Shown here piece by piece: positions 38,163 to 46,886 of a stretch of 64,000 bases of DNA. The notes under the pieces are model-generated. The model did no database searches. It worked only from the letters and a program-made list of their open reading frames with translations, and was not told the DNA's origin. The first letter of the stretch is position 1; every line of letters begins with the position of its first letter. The translations under genes were made by a program, and so were the position numbers. The DNA comes from DASYRM01 sp036004405 (GTDB lineage: Bacteria; Acidobacteriota; Vicinamibacteria; Vicinamibacterales; UBA2999). The stretch is taken from contig DASYRM010000077.1 of NCBI GenBank assembly GCA_036004405.1, forward strand, positions 1 through 64,000, read 5' to 3'.

Positions 38163-38980
38163 TGCGACCGGTGCGGCTCGTCAAGGCCAACGCCTACGGC
38201 AACGACTTCCTGCTCGCGCCCGACGACGGGTCGGTGAGCGATCCCCCGGCCTTTACGCGCGCCGTGTGCGCGCGCCATCTCGGCATCGGAGCCGACGGGC
38301 TGATCCTCTTCACCATGGGGGAGCGCCGGGCCACCATGCGCTTGTGGAACGCCGACGGCAGCGCGTCGGAGCTCTCGGGTAACGGCTTGCGCTGCCTGGC
38401 CGCCCACGTCGCGCGCGCGCAGGACCTGCGGCCGGGCGCCGTGCTGGCGGTGGACACCGATGCCGGGGTCAAGACGCTCGCCCTCGTGGCGCGAGAGGAC
38501 GGGCGTTTCACCTTCCGCGCGGCGATGGGCCAGCCCGAGGACCTGCGCGAGACCGAGCTCGTGGCGGCCGGCGAGACCGTTCGCGCCTCGGTGCTGCGCA
38601 TGGGCAACCCGCAGTGCATCGTGCTGGGCGCGCTGCCCGCGAGCGAGCGCTTTCAGCGCCTCGGCCCGGCGCTGTCCACGCACGCGGCGTTTCCCGCCGG
38701 CACCAACGTCGAGTTCGCCCACGTCGAGGCGCCGGACCGGGTGCGCATCCTGATCTGGGAGCGCGGGGTGGGGCCCACCACGTCGTCCGGCACCGGTTCC
38801 TCGGCCTCCGCGGTGGCCGCCGCCGCCCACGGCGGGGCGCGCCGCGAGCTGGACGTCGTCGCTCCGGGCGGCACGCAGCGGGTGGAGTGGACGGCGGACG
38901 GCGTGTTCCTGACCGGATGGGCGCACGTCGTGCTGGACGGCGAGTGGACCGGAGGAGAGCCCGTTGCGCACGTTTCATAA
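38162..38980 (+). CDS. dapF: Diaminopimelate epimerase family protein, both catalytic Cys replaced by Ser
   Basis: 272 residues with the whole DapF fold: VKANAYGNDFLLAPDDG, ARHLGIGADGLIL, LWNADGSASELSGNGLRC, MGNPQCIVL, INVEF-like TNVEFAHV and ERGVGPTTSSGTGSSA. In E. coli the two bases are Cys73 (QCGNG) and Cys217 (ACGSG). Here the first is Ser72 (LSGNG) and the second Ser209 (SSGTG). I read both codons directly (tcg at 38375, tcc at 38786). It may still epimerise LL-DAP by another scheme, act on another amino acid, or be non-catalytic. The gene begins at the stop of the barrel gene and overlaps the SLC13 start. Confidence 0.85.
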   Translation: MRPVRLVKANAYGNDFLLAPDDGSVSDPPAFTRAVCARHLGIGADGLILFTMGERRATMRLWNADGSASELSGNGLRCLAAHVARAQDLRPGAVLAVDTDAGVKTLALVAREDGRFTFRAAMGQPEDLRETELVAAGETVRASVLRMGNPQCIVLGALPASERFQRLGPALSTHAAFPAGTNVEFAHVEAPDRVRILIWERGVGPTTSSGTGSSASAVAAAAHGGARRELDVVAPGGTQRVEWTADGVFLTGWAHVVLDGEWTGGEPVAHVS

Positions 38981-40481
38981 GGCGCTCGAGGCGGTAGAAA
39001 CCTACTCTCCGGCCGAGGAACAGTTCAACAACCGGCGGCGCACGGTCGGCCTGTACCTGGGACCGCTGCTCCTCATCTCCCTGATCGCCGCTCCGCTTCC
39101 GATCGCGGCCCCGGCCCACAAGCTGGCCGGCGTGCTGGCGATGATGGTGGCGTTCTGGGTGACCGAGGCGCTGCCGCTCGCCGTCACCGCCATGCTTGGC
39201 CCGGTGCTCGCGGTCATCCTGCGCATCGTGCCGGTGCGCGCGGCCTTCGCATCGTTTTCCGACCCGGTCATCTTCGTCTTCATCGGCGGCTTCATCCTGG
39301 CCGAGGCCATGTTCGTGCACGGCGTCGACCAGCGCATCGCCTACACCGCGCTGTCGCAGCGCTTCGTCGGCACCAGCGCCACGCGCATCCTGCTGGTGTT
39401 CGGCGGCGTCACCATGCTGCTCTCGATGTGGATGAGCAACACGGCGACGACGGCCATGATGTACCCCATCGGGCTGTCGATGTGCGCGCACCTCGCACGC
39501 GGTGGGGCGGCGGGCGCTCGCCAGTTCGCGCTGGTGGTCATGCTGATCACGTCGTTTGGCGCGTCCATCGGCGGCATGGGCACGCCGGTCGGCACGCCAC
39601 CCAACCTGATCGGCATCGGCATGCTGCAGCGCCTCACCGGCACCAGCGTCAGCTTCTTCCACTGGATGGCGCTCGGCGTGCCGGTGATGATCGTGATGTT
39701 CGCCTTCGTGGCGCTGCAGTTCTACTTCGCCGGCACGCGGCACATGATCATCGACGCGGGCAGCACTGCACGGATCCGCGAGCAGCTGGCCAAGCTCGGG
39801 CCGGTGACGCGCGGACAGCGCAACGTGCTCATCGCCTTCGCGATCACGGTCGTGCTGTGGGTGACGCCCGGGCTCTTCGCGCTGGTGGGCGTCGACGACT
39901 CTCCGTTGGCGCGCGCGTACACGCAAGCCATGCCGGAGAGCGTAGCCGCGCTGGTGGGCGCCACGCTCCTGTTCCTGCTGCCGGTCGACTGGAAGGCGCG
40001 CCGCTTCACGCTGACCTGGGACGAAGCCCTCAAGATCGACTGGGGCATCGTGTTGTTGTACGGCGGCGGGCTGGCGATGGGCGAGCTGGCGTTCCAGACC
40101 GGGCTGGCCGAGGCGATCGGCCGCGGCGTCACCTCGTGGCTCCCGTCGCACTCGACGGCCTCGCTGACGATGATCTTCACCGGGACGGCGATCGTGCTCT
40201 CGGAGGCCACGTCGAACACCGCCGCGGCCAACATGATCATTCCGATCGCGATCGCGGTCTCACAAGCCGCGGGCGTCCCCCCGCTCGAGCCGGCGCTGGG
40301 CGCCACGCTGGGCGCCAGCATGGGCTTCATGATGCCGGTGTCCACGCCGCCGAACGCCATCGTCTACAGCTCCGGCTTCGTTCCGATCACCAAGATGATG
40401 CGCTACGGCATCATGCTCGACATCGTCGGGTTCTTTGTGATTGTCGGGATGGTGCTGCTGCTCGGACCGCTGGTGTTGTAA
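38964..40481 (+). CDS. SLC13/DASS-family sodium:anion symporter
   Basis: 505 residues. A TTG start is well supported by GGAGGAGAG (38951-38959) and overlaps the dapF end. About eleven transmembrane helices with the two SNT motifs that bind sodium and substrate: MWMSNTATTAMM and LSEATSNTAAANMI. Also MPVSTPPNAIVYSSG and PVGTPPNLIGIG. The family carries dicarboxylates, citrate, sulfate or phosphate; the cargo is not decided. Confidence 0.92.
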   Translation: MRTFHKALEAVETYSPAEEQFNNRRRTVGLYLGPLLLISLIAAPLPIAAPAHKLAGVLAMMVAFWVTEALPLAVTAMLGPVLAVILRIVPVRAAFASFSDPVIFVFIGGFILAEAMFVHGVDQRIAYTALSQRFVGTSATRILLVFGGVTMLLSMWMSNTATTAMMYPIGLSMCAHLARGGAAGARQFALVVMLITSFGASIGGMGTPVGTPPNLIGIGMLQRLTGTSVSFFHWMALGVPVMIVMFAFVALQFYFAGTRHMIIDAGSTARIREQLAKLGPVTRGQRNVLIAFAITVVLWVTPGLFALVGVDDSPLARAYTQAMPESVAALVGATLLFLLPVDWKARRFTLTWDEALKIDWGIVLLYGGGLAMGELAFQTGLAEAIGRGVTSWLPSHSTASLTMIFTGTAIVLSEATSNTAAANMIIPIAIAVSQAAGVPPLEPALGATLGASMGFMMPVSTPPNAIVYSSGFVPITKMMRYGIMLDIVGFFVIVGMVLLLGPLVL

Positions 40482-40494
40482 TCCGCGTACGGAG

Positions 40495-41094
40495 CTAACG
40501 TGGGCTGCGCGAAGACTGCGCGGCCGGACGTTCTTCGAGCTCCGCCACCAGCCGCTCCAGATCGGTCTTGAGACCCGGAAGTGCCTCGGAGGCCTTGATG
40601 TCGTCGCCCGCCTCCACCCATGCGCGAGCTTCTTGCACGGATGCGGTCAACCGGGCCTGGAGCGGGCGGGCGCGTCGGGCGCGGGCGCGCGCCGGTCCGG
40701 AGCTGGCGATCGTGATCAGGCGCTGGGCACGCGCCTGAAGCGCCAGCACCTCGGCCAGGGCGGCCTGTGCGTCGCGCTTCAACACCGCGCGGGCGTCGCC
40801 GGCGGCGCGCGTCGCCGTCTGGGCGCGCTCGCGGCTGTCGAGGGCATGCGCGAGCGCCTGCTTGAAGTCGCGCTGGCCGACGGCATCGCGTGCCTGGGTC
40901 AGGGCGGTTCGCGCGGCCGTGAGATCGGCGGGCGCGAAGCGCTCGGCGCCGGCGGACACGGCAACTTCGATGGCGGCCTGCGCTTGATCGATCTCTCTGG
41001 TGGGAGGTTCGGCGCAGCCGGCGGCGGCAGCACACAGCGCGAGGAGCGCGCACAGCCACGTGGCGGCGCGCGCACGCGGCGGCGGCAGGAGCAT
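40495..41094 (-). CDS. Lipoprotein with DUF4398-like helical domain
   Basis: 199 residues. Signal peptide with lipobox (LCALLALCAAAAGC, Cys about 27). The mature part is an alanine-rich helix bundle: EIDQAQAAIEVAVSAGAERF, ADLTAARTALTQARDAVGQR, FKQALAHALDSRERAQ, matching the DUF4398 pattern that often precedes OmpA-type domains. Here the OmpA part is absent. It is divergent from radC with only 21 bases between start codons. An AGTATA/TATAAAC stretch may serve both. Confidence 0.7.
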   Translation of the reverse strand: MLLPPPRARAATWLCALLALCAAAAGCAEPPTREIDQAQAAIEVAVSAGAERFAPADLTAARTALTQARDAVGQRDFKQALAHALDSRERAQTATRAAGDARAVLKRDAQAALAEVLALQARAQRLITIASSGPARARARRARPLQARLTASVQEARAWVEAGDDIKASEALPGLKTDLERLVAELEERPAAQSSRSPR

Positions 41095-41115
41095 CAGATC
41101 GTCGAGTATAAACGA

Positions 41116-41835
41116 ATGCGTCACCTCGCTCCGCACGATCGGCCGCGTGAAAAGCTGGAACGCCTCGGCGCCGGCGCGCTTGGCGACAACGAGCTGCTCG
41201 CGCTCGTGCTGGCCAGCGGCTCGGCCGCCCGCGACGCGCTGACGCTGGCGAACGACCTGCTCGACCACTTCGGTGGCCTGCGCGGTCTCACGCGCGCCGC
41301 CGCCGACGATCTCCAGCTGGTGCGCGGCGTCGGCGCCGCCCGCGCGGCGCAGGTGCTGGCGGCGGTCGAGCTCGGGCGCCGCACGCTGGTGCGCGAAGCG
41401 GCCGAACGTCCACGGCTGGGCACGCCGCGACAGATCGCAGCGCTCCTGCTGCCGCAATACGGCGCCCGTCCGGTGGAGCACTTCGGCCTGGTGATGCTCG
41501 ACACCAAGCACCGGATGTTGCGCGTGCGCATCGTCTCGATCGGGTGCCTCGACAGCACCGTCGTGCACCCGCGCGAGGTCTTTCGCGAGGCGGCCGCGGC
41601 CTCGGCCGCCGCCATCGTGCTCTTCCACAACCATCCGTCCGGCGATCCGGCGCCGAGCCCGGACGACCTCGCGCTCACCGCGCGGATGGTCAAGGCCGGT
41701 TCCATCATGGGCATCGACGTGCTCGATCACATCGTCCTCGCGGACCAGCGCTACTTCTCGTTCGCCGAATCGGGACAGCTCCCGCCCCCCGTGGCCGCGC
41801 GCACCGCGGCCGACCTCGCGGAACGGGCGGGGTAA
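41116..41835 (+). CDS. radC: RadC family DNA repair/JAMM protein
   Basis: 239 residues. N-terminal helix-hairpin-helix (LVRGVGAARAAQVLAAVELG) and the JAMM metal site HNHPSGDPAPSPDDLALT with the earlier catalytic Glu in PVEHFGLVML. RadC's precise reaction is unsettled. The ATG at 41116 follows TATAAA by only three bases, so a leaderless transcript is conceivable. Confidence 0.92.
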   Translation: MRHLAPHDRPREKLERLGAGALGDNELLALVLASGSAARDALTLANDLLDHFGGLRGLTRAAADDLQLVRGVGAARAAQVLAAVELGRRTLVREAAERPRLGTPRQIAALLLPQYGARPVEHFGLVMLDTKHRMLRVRIVSIGCLDSTVVHPREVFREAAAASAAAIVLFHNHPSGDPAPSPDDLALTARMVKAGSIMGIDVLDHIVLADQRYFSFAESGQLPPPVAARTAADLAERAG

Positions 41836-41847
41836 GATGAGTGGATT

Positions 41848-43062
41848 GTGACGGTGCTGTACTTCGACTGCTTCTCGGGTTCGTCGGGCGACATGGTGCT
41901 CGGCGCCCTGATCGACGCAGGCGTCCCGCTGGCCGAAGTCCGGCGTGCGCTCGGCAGCCTGGCCGTCGATCCCGATGCGGTCTGGACCGAGCCCGTCGTG
42001 CGGACGGGCATCCGCGCCACGAAGTTCTGCGTCCGCGGGGAAGACTCCGTGCACACCCACTCCCACGGACACGAACCGCATCGCACCCTGGCGGAGATCG
42101 GCGCGCTCATCGACGGCTCGGCGCTCAGCGTCGCGGGCAAGGCACGTGCGAAAGCGCTGTTCTGCCGGCTCGGTAGCGTCGAGGCTGCCATTCACGGCGT
42201 GCCACTGGAACAGGTGCACCTGCACGAAGTGGGCGCGCTCGATTCGATCATCGACATCGTGGGAGCCGTCCACGCCCTCGAACATCTCGGCGCCGACCGC
42301 ATCGTGGCGTCGCCGCTCAACGTCGGCAGCGGCACCGTCCGCGCCGCGCACGGCATCTATCCGGTTCCCGCCCCCGCCACGCTGCAGCTGCTGGCCGGCG
42401 CGCCCGTGTACGCCGGACCGCAGAAGGCCGAGATGGTGACGCCGACGGGCGCGTTGCTCATCAGCAGCTACGCCTCGGCGTTCGGTCCGCTTCCCGCGAT
42501 GACGGTACGGACCATCGGCTACGGCGCGGGCGCGCGCGACCTTCCCGACGCGCCCAATGTGTTGCGGGTCGTGATCGGCGAGGAGCAGACCACCGCGGAC
42601 GCCGCGCCCAATCGCGTGGTGGTCATCGAGGCCGAGATCGACGACATGACGCCGCAGCTCTTTGGCGCCGTCATGGACGCGCTGCTCGCGGCGGGCGCGC
42701 TCGACGTGTTCTATACGCCGGTCCAGATGAAGAAGAACCGTCCCGGCACCCTGCTGACCGTCATCGCTCCAACCGGGGCGCGCGCGGCGCTGACCGGGCT
42801 CATCTTCCGGGAGACCACCACGATCGGCGTGCGCTACCGGGAGTCGGAACGCGAAGTGCTCGATCGCGAGATCGTCGAGGTCTCGACGGCCGTCGGGCCG
42901 ATTCGCGTCAAGATCGCCCGGCAAGGGGGCGCCGTGCTCAACATCGCGCCCGAGTTCGACGACTGCGTCCGCGCGGCGGCGGCCGCCGGCCGCCCGGTGA
43001 AGGATGTGCAGGCTCTCGCGGTCCGCGCCTTCCACGACCGCCCCCAGGGAGCTTCCGCGTGA
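41848..43062 (+). CDS. larC: LarC nickel insertion protein, single frame
   Basis: 404 residues from GTG, 12 bases after radC. Motifs: LYFDCFSGSSGDMVLGALID, HTHSHGHEPHRTLAEIG (His-rich nickel site), VHLHEVGALDSIIDIVGAV, EMVTPTGALLISSYA, and VVIEAEIDDMTPQLFGAVMD. LarC adds nickel to the pyridinium-bisthiocarboxylate cofactor of lactate racemase. In lactobacilli larC is split by a frameshift; here it is one frame. No larB or larE lies nearby. Its stop overlaps metG's GTG. Confidence 0.92.
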   Translation: MTVLYFDCFSGSSGDMVLGALIDAGVPLAEVRRALGSLAVDPDAVWTEPVVRTGIRATKFCVRGEDSVHTHSHGHEPHRTLAEIGALIDGSALSVAGKARAKALFCRLGSVEAAIHGVPLEQVHLHEVGALDSIIDIVGAVHALEHLGADRIVASPLNVGSGTVRAAHGIYPVPAPATLQLLAGAPVYAGPQKAEMVTPTGALLISSYASAFGPLPAMTVRTIGYGAGARDLPDAPNVLRVVIGEEQTTADAAPNRVVVIEAEIDDMTPQLFGAVMDALLAAGALDVFYTPVQMKKNRPGTLLTVIAPTGARAALTGLIFRETTTIGVRYRESEREVLDREIVEVSTAVGPIRVKIARQGGAVLNIAPEFDDCVRAAAAAGRPVKDVQALAVRAFHDRPQGASA

Positions 43063-44996
43063 GCCGCTACTACCTGACCACCGCGATCGACTACGTCAAC
43101 AGCCGTCCACACCTCGGCACCGCCTACGAGAAGGTGACGGCCGACGTCATCGCGCGCTACAAGCGGCTCGCCGGCTTCGACGTCCATTTCCTGATGGGCA
43201 ACGACGAGCACTCGCAGAACGTCTACCGGCGGGCGGTCGAGGAGGGGCTCCACAACAACCCGGTCGCCTACTGCGACCGGATGGAAGCGGAGTTCACCTC
43301 CGTCTGGAAAGCGCTGCACTGCTCCTACGACGACTTCATCCGCACGACGCAGCCGCGCCACAAGGCGGCGGTGCAGAAGCTGGCGCAGGCCGCCTACGAC
43401 GCCGGCGACATCTACGAGGGCGTCTACGAGGGCTGGTACTGCGTGTCGTGCGAGGCGTTCAAGCCGGAAAAGGATCTGGTGGACGGCAAGTGCCCGCTTC
43501 ACCCGACGCTGACGCCCGAGTGGATTCGGGAAAAGAACTTCTTCTTCCGCCTCTCGAAGTACCGCGACCGGCTGATCAAACACTTCGAGGCGAACCCAGG
43601 GTTCCTCGAGCCCGAGATCCGGCGCAACGAAATCCTGCGGCTCCTCGACGCCGGCCTCGAGGACATCTCGATGAGCCGCGCGGGGCAGTCGTGGGGCGTG
43701 CCGCTGCCGTTCGACCCCGACAGCGTCGTGTACGTGTGGTTCGACGCGCTCATCAACTACGCGACCGCGGTCGGCTACGGCACCGACGACGCTATGCTGG
43801 CGAAATGGTGGCCGGCCGATCTGCACGTCATCGGCAAGGACATCACGCGCTTCCACACCGTCTTCTGGCCGGCGATGCTGTGGAGCGCGGGGCTCGAGGC
43901 CCCTCGTCAGGTGTTCGGCCACGGCTGGCTGCACTACGGCGGGCAGCGGATGAGCAAGTCGCTCGGCACCAGCGTGGACCCGGTGGAGGCGGCCGCGAAA
44001 TTCGGTGCGGACGCCATCCGGCTGTACCTCACGAAAGAGATCACGTACGGCAGCGACGGCGACTTCACCTGGGAGCGCTTCGAAGAGCGCTACAACGTGG
44101 ACCTCGCCAACAACTTCGGCAACCTGGTGAGCCGCGTGGTGTCGATGGCGGACAAGTACCGCGGCGGCCGCATCGCACCGGCGGGCGACGGCGGCCGACT
44201 GGCCGGCGTGGCGGGGGCCGCGTTCGAACGCTACCGCGCGGCCATGGACGCCTTCGCGCTGCACGAGGGGGTGGCCGCGGCCTATCAGCTGGTGGATGCG
44301 GCCAACGTCTTCATCGCCGACAACGCGCCGTGGAAGCTCGCCAAGGATCCGGGCAACGCCGCGCGGCTCGACGCCGTGCTGTTCGAAGCCGCCGAGGCCG
44401 TGCGCGTCGCCGCGGTGCTGCTGCTCCCGGTGATGCCGTCGTCGTGCGCCGAGATTCTGCGGCGCATTGGCGCCCCCGTCATCGGCGAGGGGCTCCGCCT
44501 CGACCACGCTCGCTGGCAGTCGGCCGGGGAACGCCCCAGCGTCCAGGGCGCGCCCATGTGGCCCCGTTCCGAATCCAAGGAGATCACCGTGACTGAACCC
44601 GCTGCACCCGCGCCGGCAGAGGCCGCGCCGGCTCCTGCCGTGGCCGCTCCCGCTCCCGCGGCAGACGCGCGCATCGGCCTCGAAGACTTCCTGAAGGTCG
44701 AGCTGCGCGTCGCGAAGGTGCGCGAGGCCTCAGCGATGCCGAAGTCGAAGAAGCTGATTCGGCTGCTCGTGGACGCCGGCGACGCGGAGCCGCGCACGAT
44801 CCTGGCGGGCATCGCCGAGGGCTATCAGCCCGAACAGCTGGTGGGGAAGACGATTGTCATCGTCGCCAACCTGAAGCCGCGCCCGATGATGGGCACGGAG
44901 TCGAACGGGATGGTGCTGGCCGCCAGCGGACCAGGGCAGGCGCCCATCCTCGTCGCCGCCGACGACAGCCTGCCTCCCGGCACCCGGGTGGGCTGA
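43059..44996 (+). CDS. metG: Methionyl-tRNA synthetase with C-terminal tRNA-binding domain
   Basis: 645 residues. Class I signatures NSRPHLGTAYEKV (HIGH-like) and RMSKSLGTSVDP (KMSKS). The zinc knuckle has three cysteines and a histidine (YCVSCEAFK, GKCPLHP). An Ala/Pro linker (about residues 510-535) leads to an EMAP-type tRNA-binding domain (DARIGLEDFLKVELRVAKV). It charges tRNA-Met. GTGA overlap with larC. Confidence 0.96.
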   Translation: MSRYYLTTAIDYVNSRPHLGTAYEKVTADVIARYKRLAGFDVHFLMGNDEHSQNVYRRAVEEGLHNNPVAYCDRMEAEFTSVWKALHCSYDDFIRTTQPRHKAAVQKLAQAAYDAGDIYEGVYEGWYCVSCEAFKPEKDLVDGKCPLHPTLTPEWIREKNFFFRLSKYRDRLIKHFEANPGFLEPEIRRNEILRLLDAGLEDISMSRAGQSWGVPLPFDPDSVVYVWFDALINYATAVGYGTDDAMLAKWWPADLHVIGKDITRFHTVFWPAMLWSAGLEAPRQVFGHGWLHYGGQRMSKSLGTSVDPVEAAAKFGADAIRLYLTKEITYGSDGDFTWERFEERYNVDLANNFGNLVSRVVSMADKYRGGRIAPAGDGGRLAGVAGAAFERYRAAMDAFALHEGVAAAYQLVDAANVFIADNAPWKLAKDPGNAARLDAVLFEAAEAVRVAAVLLLPVMPSSCAEILRRIGAPVIGEGLRLDHARWQSAGERPSVQGAPMWPRSESKEITVTEPAAPAPAEAAPAPAVAAPAPAADARIGLEDFLKVELRVAKVREASAMPKSKKLIRLLVDAGDAEPRTILAGIAEGYQPEQLVGKTIVIVANLKPRPMMGTESNGMVLAASGPGQAPILVAADDSLPPGTRVG

Positions 44997-45006
44997 CGCC
45001 GTCCCT

Positions 45007-45786
45007 GTGGTCGACAGTCACTGTCATATCGCCGGACAGGAGTTCGCCGGCGATCTCGAGGCGGTTGTGGCCCGCGCCCGGGCTGCAGGCCTGGAAGGCG
45101 CCCTGACCATCCTGGCGGCCGACGACGACGTGGAGCAGCGCCAGGCCTCGGTCGTCCAGCGGCTGTGGCCCGAGGTGCGCTTCTCGATCGGCATCCATCC
45201 GCATGCGGCGGGGAAGTTCGCCGAGTCGCCCGCGAGCGCGGCCGCGGCCGTCGACGCCGCCATCGCCGCCCTGCCGGCCACGCGCGCGGTCGGCGAAATC
45301 GGGCTCGACTACCACTACGACTTCGCGCCCCGCGACGCCCAGCACGCCGTGTTCCGCGCCCAGATCGCGCTGGCGCGGCGCCACCGGCTGCCGATCGTCA
45401 TCCACACGCGCGAGGCGGAAGACGACACCTTCGGGATTCTGGCGGACGAGCAGGCGGGCGAGATACCGGTGGTTTTCCACTGCTTCACTGGCAATACGGC
45501 GACCGCCCGGCGCGTCCTGGACGCGGGGTACGACCTGTCGCTCGCGGGCATCGTGACGTTCCCCCGTGCCACGGAACTCAAGGAGGTTGCGGCCTTCGTG
45601 CCGCTGGACCGCCTGCTCATCGAGACCGACAGCCCGTACCTCGCGCCGGTGCCGCATCGCGGCAAACGCAACGAGCCGGCCCACGTGGCACTCGTGGCCG
45701 ACCACGTCGCCTCACTGCGCGGCGACACGTCCGAGCGGATTCGCGCCGCGACCACGGCCACCTTCCGCCGCATCTTCAACCCGTAA
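45007..45786 (+). CDS. TatD-family metal-dependent nuclease
   Basis: 259 residues, GTG start. Metal ligands in order: DSHCHIAG, GIHPHAAG, GEIGLDYHYD, IVIHTREAED, VFHCFTGN and LIETDSPYLAPVP. The family consists of 3'-5' exo/endonucleases involved in repair and RNA quality control. It follows metG by ten bases, a common pairing. Confidence 0.94.
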   Translation: MVDSHCHIAGQEFAGDLEAVVARARAAGLEGALTILAADDDVEQRQASVVQRLWPEVRFSIGIHPHAAGKFAESPASAAAAVDAAIAALPATRAVGEIGLDYHYDFAPRDAQHAVFRAQIALARRHRLPIVIHTREAEDDTFGILADEQAGEIPVVFHCFTGNTATARRVLDAGYDLSLAGIVTFPRATELKEVAAFVPLDRLLIETDSPYLAPVPHRGKRNEPAHVALVADHVASLRGDTSERIRAATTATFRRIFNP

Positions 45787-45823
45787 CCCCAAGACCGCAC
45801 ACGGATTAGGGTGGTTCGATTCG

Positions 45824-45853
45824 TTGACACCCCGCGCGCGGATATGGTGTGAT
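45824..45853 (+). promoter_or_regulatory. Promoter giving a nearly leaderless polyprenyl synthase transcript
   Basis: TTGACA (45824-45829), an 18-base spacer and TGTGAT (45848-45853). The transcription start would be near 45860, three bases before the TTG start codon at 45863. Confidence 0.5.
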
Positions 45854-45862
45854 CAACGCGGA

Positions 45863-46864
45863 TTGAATCCCACCGCGCAGAAGTCGTCCGCCGTCACACT
45901 CGCGCAGCTGTTCGAGCCCATCCGCGACGACCTCCGGGCGGTCGAGCGCGAGTTCGCGCGGCACGTGCAGTCGCAGGTCTCGCTCATTCCCGATATCGGC
46001 AACTACATCCAGGACGGAGGCGGCAAGCGCATACGACCGGCGGTGCTGCTGATGGCGGCCCGGATGTGCGGCTACACGGGCGAGGCCGCCGTGCTCTACG
46101 CGTCGGTCGTGGAGTTCATCCACACCGCCACGCTGGTCCACGACGACATCATCGACGAGTCGGAGCTCCGCCGCGGGCGCGAGGCCGTCCACACCAAGTG
46201 GGGCAACCACATCACGGTGCTCTTCGGCGACTTTCTCTATCTGAAGTCGATGTCGCTGGCCCTCAGCCAGGACCGCCTGGAGATCATCCGACAGCTGTGC
46301 GAGGTGACGCTGCGGATCGTCGAGGGCGAGATCTACCAGCTGACGAAGAACGGCGTCGTGGATCTGACGGAGGAAGAGCACTTCGACATCGTCCGCCGCA
46401 AGACGGCGTATCTCTTTGCCGGCTGCGCCCGCATCGGTGGCATGCTGGGACCGACCACGCGCGAGCAGCAGGATGCGCTGTGGGACTACGGCCTGAACAT
46501 CGGCATGGCGTTCCAGATCGTGGACGATCTGCTGGACTTCACCGGCGACGAGGTGGCGCTCGGCAAGCCCGTGGGCGGCGATCTGCGGGAAGGCAAGATG
46601 ACGCTGCCCGTCATCCATCTGCTGCAGCGCGGCGGCGAAGGCGCAGAACTGATCCGCCGCATCGTCGAAGCGCGAGGCGCCACGATCGAGGAGTGGCGCG
46701 AGCTGCGGGCGCTGCTCGGGCAGGCCCGATCGATCGACTACGCCCATCGTGCCGCCACCGAGTTCGTCGAGCGCGCCAAAAAGGCGCTGTATGCGTTCCC
46801 GGCGTCGGACGCCCGGGACGCGTTGATGTTCCTGCCCGATTACGTGATCTCGCGCGACCGCTGA
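45863..46864 (+). CDS. Polyprenyl diphosphate synthase (octaprenyl/solanesyl type)
   Basis: 333 residues. First aspartate-rich motif LVHDDIIDESELRRGR, second FQIVDDLLDFTGDE. Also GGKRIRPAVLLMAARM and LPVIHLL. It elongates isoprenyl diphosphate for quinone side chains; chain length not resolved, but the residues around the first motif (FIHTATLVHDD) fit a medium/long chain. TTG at 45863 is the only start near the conserved beginning; no Shine-Dalgarno precedes it. Confidence 0.92.
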   Translation: MNPTAQKSSAVTLAQLFEPIRDDLRAVEREFARHVQSQVSLIPDIGNYIQDGGGKRIRPAVLLMAARMCGYTGEAAVLYASVVEFIHTATLVHDDIIDESELRRGREAVHTKWGNHITVLFGDFLYLKSMSLALSQDRLEIIRQLCEVTLRIVEGEIYQLTKNGVVDLTEEEHFDIVRRKTAYLFAGCARIGGMLGPTTREQQDALWDYGLNIGMAFQIVDDLLDFTGDEVALGKPVGGDLREGKMTLPVIHLLQRGGEGAELIRRIVEARGATIEEWRELRALLGQARSIDYAHRAATEFVERAKKALYAFPASDARDALMFLPDYVISRDR

Positions 46865-46886
46865 GTCGCGCGGGCGCGGCCGCGAC

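Noticed and set aside
41095..43035. Long N-terminal extension of the DUF4398-like lipoprotein across radC and larC
   Set aside because: The extension is antisense to two well-supported genes; the real start is the ATG at 41094 directly before the signal peptide.
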